Shown here: one piece after another, positions 49,706 to 58,557 of the stretch
How the letters are laid out: each line of letters begins with the position of its first letter
Numbering within the stretch: position 1 is the first letter of the stretch
Source: Bacteroidales bacterium
Lineage (GTDB): Bacteria; Bacteroidota; Bacteroidia; Bacteroidales; UBA932
Assembly (NCBI GenBank): GCA_017445015.1
Contig: JAFSVL010000028.1
Span: 1-64,000 of the forward strand
Direction: 5' to 3'
Length of the DNA: 64,000 bases
Made by a program: the position numbers and the translations under genes
The notes under the pieces: generated by a model
The model's input: the letters and a program-made list of their open reading frames with translations, nothing else
Databases searched by the model: none
Told to the model about the DNA's origin: nothing

Positions 49706-52700
49706 ATGCAGAACATCAATGAGATCATGAAGGCGTCCGCGGGCTCCGGGAAAACGTACAACCTGGCGCTGCGCTATATCAGTCTCCTGATGGGAAACGA
49801 GGTTTTCCCCCACCGGCATATCCTGGCGGTCACCTTTACCAACAAGGCGACCGCTGAAATGAAGCGGCGCATCCTGGACGAGCTGCATACGCTGTCCTGC
49901 GATCCGCAGCGCTCCCCTTACCGCAAGGCGCTGGGACTCGACGACGCCACCCTGCAGAAACGGGCGACGCGGGCGCTGGGTGAAATCCTTTCCGACTACG
50001 GCTCCTTCGCCGTCAGCACCATCGACCGTTTCTTCCAACAGGTACTGCGGGCATTTTCGCGCGAGATCGGACAGTTCGCCGAGTATGAAGTGGAACTGGA
50101 CCGCCAGGGGCTGATCGACGAAGCGGTGGCCCGGGTCCTGGACGCGCTGTCCGAGCCCGGAAATCCCCTGCGTGCGGCGCTCACCTCACACGCGCTGGGC
50201 AGGCTGAGGGACGGCGGAAAATTCCATATCGACGCTTTGGTCAGCGAGTTTGCGCAGGCGTATTTCAAGGAGCAGTTCGCCGAGAAAGCGAAACGGGATT
50301 CGATTGACGAGAAAGCGGTCTTTTCAGAAAAAAACATCCAATGCCTGCAGGATGCCTGCAGGAAAGCCATCGCTTCCTTCGACAGCCGGTTCCCCGCTGC
50401 GGCCCGGGACGCGGAGCGGCTGCTGCAAAACTACCCGCAAAAGGATATCCGCTCACACGTGAGCAACTATATCGCCAGGCTGTGCGGCTATAAGGGCGGA
50501 GACAAACTGACGGCGAACGAAAGCGCTTATTGGACCGATGCGCTGGCGGACGGCGGGGCGGTTTTTAAAAAAGGCGCCCGTTACGATGCGTCGGACGCAG
50601 AAGCGATCCGCTCGGCGCTCCGGGAGATTGAAACCCTGATCCGGGAGGCCTGGCCGGAACGGAAGACCGCCGCGCTCCTGCTGGAACAGGCTCCCCTTTT
50701 CCGCACGGCGGATGCCCTGAAAGCCGCCTTCCGGGAGGTGCTGAAAGACCGGGGCGTACTCAGCATCGACGACACCAACCAGATCCTGCACGACATTATC
50801 GGCGGCACTTCCACCCCGTTCATCTATGAAAAGGTGGGCGTACGCTACCAGCATTTCCTGCTGGATGAATTCCAGGACACCTCGACCATCCAGTGGGAGA
50901 ATTTCCTGCCCCTGCTGACCAACGTCAGCGGAGAGAGCCTGTACAACCTGGTAGTCGGCGATGTCAAGCAGAGCATATACCGCTGGCGCAGCGCCCAATG
51001 GGACATCCTGAAAGAAAAAGTCGCACAGGCACTGCAGAACACGAAGGAGACTCCGCTGAAAGTCAACTGGCGCAGCGCGGAGGCCATCGTCAGTTTCAAC
51101 AACGCCTTTTTCCCGGTTTTTGCCGCTCGTCTGGACGCCGATTACGCCAGCCAGACCGGACGCCCGGTCCAGGGGCTCGCCGCTTCCTTGTACGCCGACG
51201 TCGTGCAGGAAACCGGCAAAAAATCGCTCGAAGGCAGCGTGGAATTCAGTTTCGGCACGAGCGAAGACGAGGATGCGATGGACAAAGTCGCCGCGGCCGT
51301 GCGGGACGCGGCGGAACGGGGTTTCGCGCTGCGCGATATCGCCGTACTGGTGCGCAAGAATAGCGTCGGCTCCGAGGTTGCCGCACGCCTGATCCGGGAA
51401 GGGATTCCCGTTGTCTCCAACGATTCCCTGAAAGTTTCTTCCTGCGCGCTGGTGCGCAAGGTCGCCGCAAGGATGGCCCTGCTGGACAACCCCGACGACG
51501 CACTGAGCCGCTATGAGGCCGGTCCGGATTTTGACCCGGCCGCTTTCCGGTCCGGCTTGTCGCTGAGTGACCTGGCAGGACGGCTCATCGCCTTGGAAGA
51601 CAAAGCGGAAGTCAATGCAGACACACCGTACCTGCTGGCCTTCATGGACCGGGTACGGGACTTTGTGGCCCGCAACGGCAATTCCCTGCACGGGTTCCTG
51701 GACGATTGGAACACGGAGGGCATCAAAGCCGCCATCTCCTCTCCGGAAGGCAGCGACGCCGTCACCATCATCACGATTCACAAGGCCAAGGGGCTGGACT
51801 TCCCCTTCGTGATACTCCCCCTGCCCGAATCCATGAGTTATATCAGCACGAAGAGCCGTTCATGGGAACTGCCGGACATTCCCGGGAGCTCCCCGCTCGC
51901 CCAGGCGCAAAAGGCCATCTACGACGTTCCCACAGCCTCCCTTGCGGATACTTTCTTCAGGGATAGTTACGAGAAAGAACTGCAACTCGCGATGATTGAC
52001 GATATCAACACCTGGTATGTCGCCATGACGCGCGCAACCACGGCCATGCATGTCATCGTACCGAAACTCCACAAGGGGATGATTTCCGGCGAACTGCTGA
52101 ACTTCCTTTCCGAAAACGTCAACGCCGTCCCGGCGGGCGGGACCCGTTTTCTCTGGGGCGCGGCCCGGCCTGTGAGGAAGGCGGCGGATACGCATGAACC
52201 GCCGGTTCCGGGGGAAGAACTCGCCCTGCGCTACCTGGATGATGACGTGGACGTTTCCTCTCCCCGCCAACTGGCCGTCCGTCACAGCGCAGAGGACTTT
52301 TTCGGACAGGGAGAGAGACTGGAGAACGCAAGGGTCCGCGGCATCGTCATGCACCATATCCTCGAAAATGTCCGCACTGCGGAAGACCTTGCCGCTTCCG
52401 TGGATGCCTCTTTCCGCGAGGGGTTGCTGGGCGAAGCCGAAGCGCAGGACGCTCTGCACCTGCTTACACAGGCACTGGACGAGGTGTCGCCGCGGGGCTG
52501 GTTCAGTCCTGACAGCGCCCGGGTGCTCGATGAACGCGACCTGTGCGACGAACAGGGGAACATCCACCGTCCGGACCGTGTCATTATCCGGGACGGCCGC
52601 GTGGAGATTATCGACTATAAATTCGGCGTGCAGGAAAAAGAGCACATTGCCCAGGTCGAGCGCTATAAACGGCTCTACGGGAAACTGGGCTACGGCGATG

Positions 52701-52750
52701 TCCGCGGCTTCCTCTGGTATGTCAACGAGAATCAAATCATATCCGTTTAA
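49706..52750 (+). CDS. addA: AddA-like UvrD helicase/exonuclease
   Basis: A 1014-residue superfamily 1A helicase. Motif I: ASAGSGKTYNLALRYI (12-27); motif Ia: AVTFTNKATAEMKRRI; motif II: LLDEFQDTSTIQWENF; motif III: VVGDVKQSIYRWRSA; motif V: TIITIHKAKGLDFPFVILP; motif VI: YVAMTRATTAMHV. The C-terminal nuclease has RVEIIDYKFG. It pairs with AddB two bases upstream to unwind and resect broken DNA for RecA. ATG 49706 is chosen because it immediately precedes motif I as in the family; the longer frame overlaps addB. Confidence 0.9.
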   Translation: MQNINEIMKASAGSGKTYNLALRYISLLMGNEVFPHRHILAVTFTNKATAEMKRRILDELHTLSCDPQRSPYRKALGLDDATLQKRATRALGEILSDYGSFAVSTIDRFFQQVLRAFSREIGQFAEYEVELDRQGLIDEAVARVLDALSEPGNPLRAALTSHALGRLRDGGKFHIDALVSEFAQAYFKEQFAEKAKRDSIDEKAVFSEKNIQCLQDACRKAIASFDSRFPAAARDAERLLQNYPQKDIRSHVSNYIARLCGYKGGDKLTANESAYWTDALADGGAVFKKGARYDASDAEAIRSALREIETLIREAWPERKTAALLLEQAPLFRTADALKAAFREVLKDRGVLSIDDTNQILHDIIGGTSTPFIYEKVGVRYQHFLLDEFQDTSTIQWENFLPLLTNVSGESLYNLVVGDVKQSIYRWRSAQWDILKEKVAQALQNTKETPLKVNWRSAEAIVSFNNAFFPVFAARLDADYASQTGRPVQGLAASLYADVVQETGKKSLEGSVEFSFGTSEDEDAMDKVAAAVRDAAERGFALRDIAVLVRKNSVGSEVAARLIREGIPVVSNDSLKVSSCALVRKVAARMALLDNPDDALSRYEAGPDFDPAAFRSGLSLSDLAGRLIALEDKAEVNADTPYLLAFMDRVRDFVARNGNSLHGFLDDWNTEGIKAAISSPEGSDAVTIITIHKAKGLDFPFVILPLPESMSYISTKSRSWELPDIPGSSPLAQAQKAIYDVPTASLADTFFRDSYEKELQLAMIDDINTWYVAMTRATTAMHVIVPKLHKGMISGELLNFLSENVNAVPAGGTRFLWGAARPVRKAADTHEPPVPGEELALRYLDDDVDVSSPRQLAVRHSAEDFFGQGERLENARVRGIVMHHILENVRTAEDLAASVDASFREGLLGEAEAQDALHLLTQALDEVSPRGWFSPDSARVLDERDLCDEQGNIHRPDRVIIRDGRVEIIDYKFGVQEKEHIAQVERYKRLYGKLGYGDVRGFLWYVNENQIISV

Positions 52751-52767
52751 CTAAAAATCAAGATGTC

Positions 52768-53253
52768 ATGAAAGCATTGAAAGTACTTCTCATCGCTGCG
52801 GCCGCGGCCATTTTCTCCTCCCATGTACAGGCGGCCAGCCTGGGCAACGGCAACGGACTCAAGGCCGGGGCAGCGCTCCTTTCCCTCTACACCCAGTACA
52901 AATCCACCGGCAAACTGGACCTCACCAACGCCACCAATCTCAACAGTCTGCTCACCCTGGCCTCCAATATCAAAGGACTGGACCAGCTGACCGACAAGGC
53001 TTCCTTCCTGACCGGCCTTATCTCCGGCTCGAAGAATCTGGTCAACAAGGGCAATTCCAACAGCGTGCTGGGCAGTCTTACCCAACTTTCCGGACTCGAC
53101 CTGTCCTCCCTTTCCGCATCCTCGGCTTCTTCCGCCGTAAACGGGGCCCTCTCGAAGATTGCCACCACCGGCGCCACCAAGACCGGGGATACGACGGCTT
53201 CCGTCACCTCCGCGGCGGGCAGCATCCTCACCGGCCTTTTCAAGAAACTCTAG
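52768..53253 (+). CDS. Small secreted Ser/Leu-rich protein, unknown
   Basis: A 161-residue protein with a clear signal peptide (1-22, LLIAAAAAIFSSHVQAA). The mature part has no cysteines and is rich in Ser, Leu, Asn, Thr and Gly: LTNATNLNSLLTLASNIKG, SNSVLGSLTQLSGLDLSS, SAAGSILTGLFKKL. The pattern suggests amphipathic helical repeats. I do not recognise a family. It follows addA by 17 nt and precedes a TetR gene by 5 nt, so it probably shares their transcript. Confidence 0.65.
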   Translation: MKALKVLLIAAAAAIFSSHVQAASLGNGNGLKAGAALLSLYTQYKSTGKLDLTNATNLNSLLTLASNIKGLDQLTDKASFLTGLISGSKNLVNKGNSNSVLGSLTQLSGLDLSSLSASSASSAVNGALSKIATTGATKTGDTTASVTSAAGSILTGLFKKL

Positions 53254-53258
53254 TATCT

Positions 53259-53810
53259 ATGTATAGGATCAAATCCGACAAACGCATCGAAAAGTCCGCC
53301 GCAAGCATTTGCGACGGACTTTACCAGTGCCTGAAGGAAAAATCTTTCAACAGCATCACCGTCGGAGAGATTACGGATGCCGCAGGAGTGAGCCGCGCCA
53401 CCTTCTACCGGATTTTCGACTCGCCTACAGACGTCCTTTCCTATCTGAGCGACCAGCTTATTGCCGACGTCATCAAGTTCATGGTGTCGTCCAACAATAT
53501 GACTTCTTCGCAAATCCGGAGCCACTCGCTCCAAATGTGGCTGGACAAGGCGGAACTGTTGTCCGCGATCTACAATTCCAACAAGCCGACGATTTTGACT
53601 GACTCCCTGCAGAAGTATCTCAAGAGCAGTTTCTTCACAGGAATGGGCGTTATCTCCGAGGATGAAATGGATTATCTGCAGGAAACCCTGTCTACCATCC
53701 TGGATGCCGTCATGCGCGTGTGGCTGAGGCACAACAAAAAAGAGAGCGCAGAGGAAATCCTCGCGCTCTACAGTAAAATCGCTTCGATTATCGGAATTAT
53801 CTTTAATTAG
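53259..53810 (+). CDS. TetR/AcrR-family transcriptional regulator
   Basis: A 183-residue regulator. The N-terminal helix-turn-helix (about 8-56) is KSAASICDGLYQCLKEKSFN and SITVGEITDAAGVSRATFYR followed by IFDSPTDVLSYL. The C-terminal ligand part is helical with a TetR_C-like LYSKIASIIGIIFN ending. The ligand is unknown. It sits right after the small secreted protein gene. Its stop overlaps the convergent DUF1508 gene by 4 nt. Confidence 0.88.
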   Translation: MYRIKSDKRIEKSAASICDGLYQCLKEKSFNSITVGEITDAAGVSRATFYRIFDSPTDVLSYLSDQLIADVIKFMVSSNNMTSSQIRSHSLQMWLDKAELLSAIYNSNKPTILTDSLQKYLKSSFFTGMGVISEDEMDYLQETLSTILDAVMRVWLRHNKKESAEEILALYSKIASIIGIIFN

Positions 53811-54139
53811 ATTTCCTCGACAATTTCGGCTTTGGGGGCGTTCTTCATGACGGATGCGATGCCCGCATCGCGGGTTTTCTCGGAGGCATATATCTGGCTC
53901 TGGCCGATGACCTGCCCGTTTGTCGCCTTGAGCGTGAAATACGGCTTGCCGTTCTTGGCAACCAGTTTCTCGAAACGCTTCTCTTCAGGAGCGTTTTTCT
54001 TGACGGACTCAATCCCGTTCATGCAGGCAGCCTTGGAGTTGTAACCCTCGCTGGAGAGGATGACCTGGCCGTTGGTGGCCAACAGGTTGAACTGGAATTC
54101 CCCGTTCTTCCTGACCGTTACTTTGAATTTTCCCATCAT
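53807..54139 (-). CDS. DUF1508 (YegP-like) tandem-repeat protein
   Basis: A 110-residue protein made of two DUF1508 units: GKFKVTVRKNGEFQFNLLAT with NGQVILSSEGYNSKAACMNG, then FEKLVAKNGKPYFTLKATNG with GQVIGQSQIYASEKTRDAGI. Each forms a small beta-beta-alpha unit. Members are common, sometimes stress-linked, and biochemically undefined. Two adjacent ATG codons (54139, 54136) could both serve. It lies 21 nt downstream of the FprA gene on the same strand. Confidence 0.9.
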   Translation of the reverse strand: MMGKFKVTVRKNGEFQFNLLATNGQVILSSEGYNSKAACMNGIESVKKNAPEEKRFEKLVAKNGKPYFTLKATNGQVIGQSQIYASEKTRDAGIASVMKNAPKAEIVEEI

Positions 54140-54160
54140 TAAAAAAATTGTTGGTTATAA

Positions 54161-55348
54161 CTATTTTAGTATGTTTTCCGCCAGTTTTTCAAGCAAGGGC
54201 ATATCGGTTTTCTTGAGGCGGCTGCACAGGGTAACCGAGGGGTCCACGATGCTGACCTCCTTCATCGCACCGAACATCTCTTTCATGACGCGCCCGGCGC
54301 TCGGAGCCCAGGAGCCGTTCTCGACAATGGCGACCTTCCGCTTGCACCAGCCCTTGATCTGAAGGCGGTGCAGGAATTCATACATGGGCGTGAAAAGCCC
54401 CGCGTCATAGGACGACGCCATCGCCACCATCTTGGGATAGCGGAAGGCATCTTCCACATTCTCGGCAAAATCCGAGCGGCAGAGATCGCTCAGCACCACC
54501 TTTGGAGCGCCCTTTTCAAGAAGGATGCGCTTGAGTTCTTCCGCTGCCGCCAGCGTGCCGCCGTGAATGGATGCGCAGGCGATGAAAACGCCGTCGGTCT
54601 CCGCCTCGTAGCGGCTCCAAATGTCGTACAGCGACAAGTACGTTTCCAGATTGTCTTCCAGCAGAGGTCCGTGCAACGGGCGGATTGCCCTGATGGGCAG
54701 TTTCGCCGCCTTGGAGAGCAGGGTCTGCACCTGTACGCCGTATTTTCCTACGATATTGAAATAGTAGCGGCGCGCCTCGCATGCCCAGTCATCGTCGTCC
54801 CGGCCATAGAATCCGCATTTTGAAAGGGCGCCGAACTTTCCGAAACCGTCAGCGCTGTAGAGAACGCCGTCCGTCTCGTCGAAAGAGACCATCACCTCGG
54901 GCCAATGCACCATCGGCGCGGCGATGAAACGCAATGTATGCCTTCCCAGGTCCAGGATATCCCCTTCCTTCACCGCCATCGTGCAGCCCTCCGTCGCGAT
55001 GCCTTCGAAAAACTGGGGCAGCATCTGCAGGGCCTTGGCGCTTGCGACCAGCGTCAGAGAGGGATAGAGCGTCAGCATTTGGGCAATCAGTGCGGAGTGG
55101 TCCGGCTCCATGTGATGCACGACCAGATAATCCGGGATGCGGCCTTCCAGCGCCTGGGAAAGGTTGGAAAGCCACCGTTCCCCCACCCGGGCATCCGCGG
55201 TATCCAGCACCGCAATCTTTTCATCCAGAATCAGATAGGAATTATAAGCCATCCCCTCTGGGACGATATATTGGCTTTCAAAAAGATCAAGTTCAAGATC
55301 GTCTGCGCCGATATAGGCGACATCCTCGCTCAGTTTTCGATACCCCAT
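54161..55348 (-). CDS. FprA-type flavodiiron protein
   Basis: A 395-residue A-type flavoprotein that reduces O2 to water or NO to N2O in anaerobes. The metallo-beta-lactamase-like domain keeps the diiron ligands: VHHMEPDHSAL (H-x-E-x-D-H), MVHWPEVM (His), YSADGFGKFG (Asp) and RPLHGPLL (His). The flavodoxin domain (about 255-395) binds FMN. No rubredoxin domain is fused, so an external rubredoxin or NAD(P)H system must donate electrons. ATG 55348 is used; the promoter core TATATTTG lies 20 nt upstream. Confidence 0.92.
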   Translation of the reverse strand: MGYRKLSEDVAYIGADDLELDLFESQYIVPEGMAYNSYLILDEKIAVLDTADARVGERWLSNLSQALEGRIPDYLVVHHMEPDHSALIAQMLTLYPSLTLVASAKALQMLPQFFEGIATEGCTMAVKEGDILDLGRHTLRFIAAPMVHWPEVMVSFDETDGVLYSADGFGKFGALSKCGFYGRDDDDWACEARRYYFNIVGKYGVQVQTLLSKAAKLPIRAIRPLHGPLLEDNLETYLSLYDIWSRYEAETDGVFIACASIHGGTLAAAEELKRILLEKGAPKVVLSDLCRSDFAENVEDAFRYPKMVAMASSYDAGLFTPMYEFLHRLQIKGWCKRKVAIVENGSWAPSAGRVMKEMFGAMKEVSIVDPSVTLCSRLKKTDMPLLEKLAENILK

Positions 55349-55368
55349 TTTTCTAACAGATATTTCTG

Positions 55369-55376
55369 CAAATATA
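55369..55376 (-). promoter_or_regulatory. Promoter core TATATTTG of fprA
   Basis: CAAATATA on the plus strand; a leader of about 14-20 nt precedes the ATG at 55348. Confidence 0.6.
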
Positions 55377-55410
55377 CTGAAAAAATCAGAAGCTGATTTG
55401 AGAAACAATG

Positions 55411-55439
55411 AAAAAGTGCCGCAGGTAATTTATTAAATA
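55411..55439. repeat. Solitary right arm of palindromic family A
   Basis: AAAAGTGCCGCAGGTAATTT followed by ATTAAATA repeats the right arm at 3259-3288 almost exactly. It lies after the stop of the MG2-like gene and before the fprA promoter. Confidence 0.7.
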
Positions 55440-55448
55440 ATCAAAACG

Positions 55449-57812
55449 TCAGTTCCGGGGATTCAATACGCAATAGCGGGAGAAGGGGCGGCCGTCAGAT
55501 GTCAGACCTTCGATGCGGACAATGTAGGGATAGTCCTGCAGATCCGTATTGCAGAAGGCAAATCCGGCCTTGCCGTGTTCAATGGGGAGGGAAGGCGACC
55601 ACCATACGGTATTCCGGCTGTCATGCATCTGGTTCTCTCCGCGGTCATAGCGCGGAGATTCAAAGTATTGCGGAACCTGGTATCCCAGCGGCACAAAATA
55701 AAGCAGCGACGGGTCCCGGTAGGTATCCCTGCTGCCCGTCCCCGGCTTGAGCGAGATGGCGACGGCGTTGTTTGCAATTTCGATGCTCCGGATATCCTCG
55801 ACCAGGACCATGTCATAACCCCACCACGGCTCTTCCGTACCGTTCACCAGCAGTTTTACCGCCCCGCGCGGCGCCTCGAAAGTCTCGACGGGAAACCCCT
55901 CCTCATCCGTCTCCTGCGCGTAGGAATGGCCGGCGAGTCCCGAACGGTTGACCATGTGGTCGCCGTCATATTCGAAAGACGCCTTTTTCATCCGGAGATA
56001 TTCGATGAGCGTCATGGTCTTGTAATGCGAAAGGTCTTCGGAACGGGTTCCGTCGACGGAAAGGATGTCACTCTGTCCCGCATCGGCAATCACGACCGCC
56101 GCCTGAAGCGTATCCGTGGATGTCCCGCCGAGGGAGATGTCGAATCCGCCCCGTCCGTCCACGGCATAGCCGCGCGGGAACGGATAGACAAAGGGCGGGG
56201 CCAGGATATCCCCTTCCCAGCGGGGGATATAATTCAGTCCGACGCGGGAACGCCCGATTTTGATGACAAAGCCCGTGTTTTCCTCGAAATCGATGCTGTC
56301 GATAACATAGGAATCGGCCTGGTCCACATCCAGCGTGGTATAATACTTCAGTTTGGGGATCAATAGCGAGAAGCTGAACTTTTTGGGCATTTTCCCGGAA
56401 AGTCTGCGGCGGATGCGTCCGCGTACCGTCTGCGTCAGTTCCTTCGTGTGCCGTAGGACGATTTTTCCATCCGCCGGATCGAAAATCCGGTCCAGGTCAT
56501 AGTAACGCCAGCCCTGGACGAGCATCAGCAGGTCCATGGCCGAAGTCCGCTCGGACAGCGGTACCGTCTCGTCAAAATACCAGCAGGGGTCGTTGATACT
56601 TCCGCTCAGTTCAGACGAAAGTCCCATGTACGAAAGGATTCCGTCGGTCTGCTGCCAGTCTTTCAGGGTGCCGCGGACGACGGAGACGGAACAGTTGCCG
56701 TCCAGAGGGTTCCCGTCCCTGTCACGGAGCAGGATATGGCCCTCGACAAGCGCCCGGGGCTGCGCGGAGAAAGGATGGGGGTCCACAGTGCAGAGCGGCA
56801 TCTCTGCGTCATAGACATAAAACAGACGTTCCGCCAGGATGATGCCGTGTTCGTCCACAACCAGAAGATGGTTGATGCCGGGACGGAAAAAATCATTCTC
56901 CACCCGGAGGGTCTGTACCTCTCCGTTGCATTTGATGTTGGCGAGCGGGACCATCGTCCCGGCATCCCGCAGAAGCAGGCTCGCCTGGCCGCCGCCCAGT
57001 CCCGCGACGGAGATATACGCGCTTCCCGCTATTCGGCGTAAACGGATGACGGCGCCCTCCGCAGCGGCCGGTGGCAAGGGGAAACGCTTTCCGGAAGCCG
57101 TTTCGACAAAATACGCCTTCTCCCGCTCCGGAGTGAATTCGAAGGCGCCCATCCCGTCGTGACGGGTGGAGAACAGCGTGACGATATCGCCCTCCGCACC
57201 TACCACCCGGCCGCTGAAATCAACGCTGCGCCCTACGCGGTCCGTCGCCTTGACGGCCATGACGCAGTGTACGCCCGCAAAGTACCGGCCGCTTTCGGGG
57301 CAGAAGGCCAGACGGATATCCTCGGGCGACCGTTTCGGAATCCGTATCCGCTGCTTCTTCTCCCCGATGATGCGGATCCGCTGATGGAAGAGATAGCCCG
57401 GCTGCCCGTTGAGTTGCCAGAGCGTATAGGCCCGGAAAGTGTAGAACCCCGTTTCCAGCGTCCAGGGCAATTCAATATAGCCCGGAAATCCGTCCGGACC
57501 GGCCTTGACCTTGACGCGGCAGACGGCGCTGCCTTTTGCATCCAGCACTTCGGCATACATATAGCGGCTGGACGGCTGTACGCTCCCGGTTGCGGCATTG
57601 CGCAGCCAGCCCTTGAACCAGAGCATCTCTCCGGCCGTGTAGCAGGTCCTGTCCAGGTGGACATAAAGTTTTTCCGGGGAGCACCACTGCACATAGGCGC
57701 CGTAGCGGTAACAGACCGTGTCGATTCGCGTCGGTTCAGCGCAAAGGGAAAGCGGCAGGAGCAGCAGGGCTGATGCGGCAAGGATCGAACGTATACGAAC
57801 AAGCACGGACAT
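55449..57812 (-). CDS. Secreted MG2-like (macroglobulin-type) protein
   Basis: A 787-residue exported protein. Signal peptide about 1-25 (ILAASALLLLPLSLCAEPT). The N-terminal part has the MG2-type line EKLYVHLDRTCYTAGEMLWF and then GFPGYIELPWTLETGFYTFR. The central region contains a SG2NAT/plug-like stretch, and near the end PLGYQVPQYFESPRYDRGEN occurs, a signature of a large Bacteroidota family often annotated as TonB-plug or carboxypeptidase-like but without a barrel. The role is unknown; cell-surface display is likely. ATG 57812 lies 5 nt after the promoter core; an upstream TTG start at 57857 is rejected. Confidence 0.78.
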   Translation of the reverse strand: MSVLVRIRSILAASALLLLPLSLCAEPTRIDTVCYRYGAYVQWCSPEKLYVHLDRTCYTAGEMLWFKGWLRNAATGSVQPSSRYMYAEVLDAKGSAVCRVKVKAGPDGFPGYIELPWTLETGFYTFRAYTLWQLNGQPGYLFHQRIRIIGEKKQRIRIPKRSPEDIRLAFCPESGRYFAGVHCVMAVKATDRVGRSVDFSGRVVGAEGDIVTLFSTRHDGMGAFEFTPEREKAYFVETASGKRFPLPPAAAEGAVIRLRRIAGSAYISVAGLGGGQASLLLRDAGTMVPLANIKCNGEVQTLRVENDFFRPGINHLLVVDEHGIILAERLFYVYDAEMPLCTVDPHPFSAQPRALVEGHILLRDRDGNPLDGNCSVSVVRGTLKDWQQTDGILSYMGLSSELSGSINDPCWYFDETVPLSERTSAMDLLMLVQGWRYYDLDRIFDPADGKIVLRHTKELTQTVRGRIRRRLSGKMPKKFSFSLLIPKLKYYTTLDVDQADSYVIDSIDFEENTGFVIKIGRSRVGLNYIPRWEGDILAPPFVYPFPRGYAVDGRGGFDISLGGTSTDTLQAAVVIADAGQSDILSVDGTRSEDLSHYKTMTLIEYLRMKKASFEYDGDHMVNRSGLAGHSYAQETDEEGFPVETFEAPRGAVKLLVNGTEEPWWGYDMVLVEDIRSIEIANNAVAISLKPGTGSRDTYRDPSLLYFVPLGYQVPQYFESPRYDRGENQMHDSRNTVWWSPSLPIEHGKAGFAFCNTDLQDYPYIVRIEGLTSDGRPFSRYCVLNPRN

Positions 57813-57813
57813 C

Positions 57814-57849
57814 GGCGCAAATCTACTATATTTTTTATAAATTTGCGCC
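57814..57849. promoter_or_regulatory. Symmetrical divergent promoter
   Basis: Inverted arms GGCGCAAAT (57814-57822) and ATTTGCGCC (57841-57849) each form part of a -7 element: TAGATTTG on the minus strand (57825-57818) and TAAATTTG on the plus strand (57838-57845). The start codons follow 5 nt (57812, minus) and 4 nt (57850, plus) later, so both transcripts should be leaderless or nearly so. Confidence 0.65.
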
Positions 57850-58557
57850 ATGAGCAAGATTCAAATTTGCGTTCTGTTGCTTCTGTCGTCGCTTTTATCC
57901 CTGTCCTGTTACGGCGCCCCCCCCCTGCCCGGGCCGGGCGATGTAGTTCCTCCTGCGCTGCTGGAAAGCCGCGGTCCGGACGCCTGGTTCAGCGCCTGCG
58001 AAATCCCCGATTCCATTTTCTCGGCGATGCAGGGCAAATCATTCAAAAGCAATTGCACCGTACCCCGCAGCGATTTGCGCTACCTGCGCGTGCTGCACAA
58101 GGATGCGGAGGGCCGCAGCATCGTCGGTGAAATGGTGGTGAACCGCAGCATCGCGGGCGATGTGCTGGAAATCCTGAGAAAACTCTATGATGCAGGATAT
58201 CCCATCGAGCGGATGCGGCTTATCGATATTTATGACGCTGATGACGAGACTTCGATGCGGGCCAACAATTCTTCGTCCTTTAATTTCCGCTTTATCTCGC
58301 ATACGACCAAGGTATCGAAGCACGGAGCTGGACTTGCGGTGGATATCAACACGCTCTATAACCCCTACCACAAGATACTTGCCGACGGAACCGAAATCGT
58401 AGAGCCCGACACCGGACGGCCCTATCTGGACAGGAGCGCTTCGTTCCCGTACAAAATCGAGCCTGACGACCTTTGCTGCCGCCTGTTCAAAGAACACGGC
58501 TTCGAATGGGGCGGAGACTGGAAAAGCTGCAAGGACTACCAGCATTTCGAAAAATGA
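57850..58557 (+). CDS. M15-family peptidase (D-Ala-D-Ala carboxypeptidase/endolysin-like)
   Basis: A 235-residue exported protein. The signal ends LLSLSCYG, where a lipobox Cys at 20 is possible. The zinc site is visible: SKHGAGLAVDINTLYNP (SxHxxGxAxD) and FEWGGDWKSCKDYQHFE with the catalytic Asp and third ligand His. Members cut peptidoglycan stem peptides. The stop overlaps the start of the ModF-like gene (ATGA). Confidence 0.87.
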   Translation: MSKIQICVLLLLSSLLSLSCYGAPPLPGPGDVVPPALLESRGPDAWFSACEIPDSIFSAMQGKSFKSNCTVPRSDLRYLRVLHKDAEGRSIVGEMVVNRSIAGDVLEILRKLYDAGYPIERMRLIDIYDADDETSMRANNSSSFNFRFISHTTKVSKHGAGLAVDINTLYNPYHKILADGTEIVEPDTGRPYLDRSASFPYKIEPDDLCCRLFKEHGFEWGGDWKSCKDYQHFEK

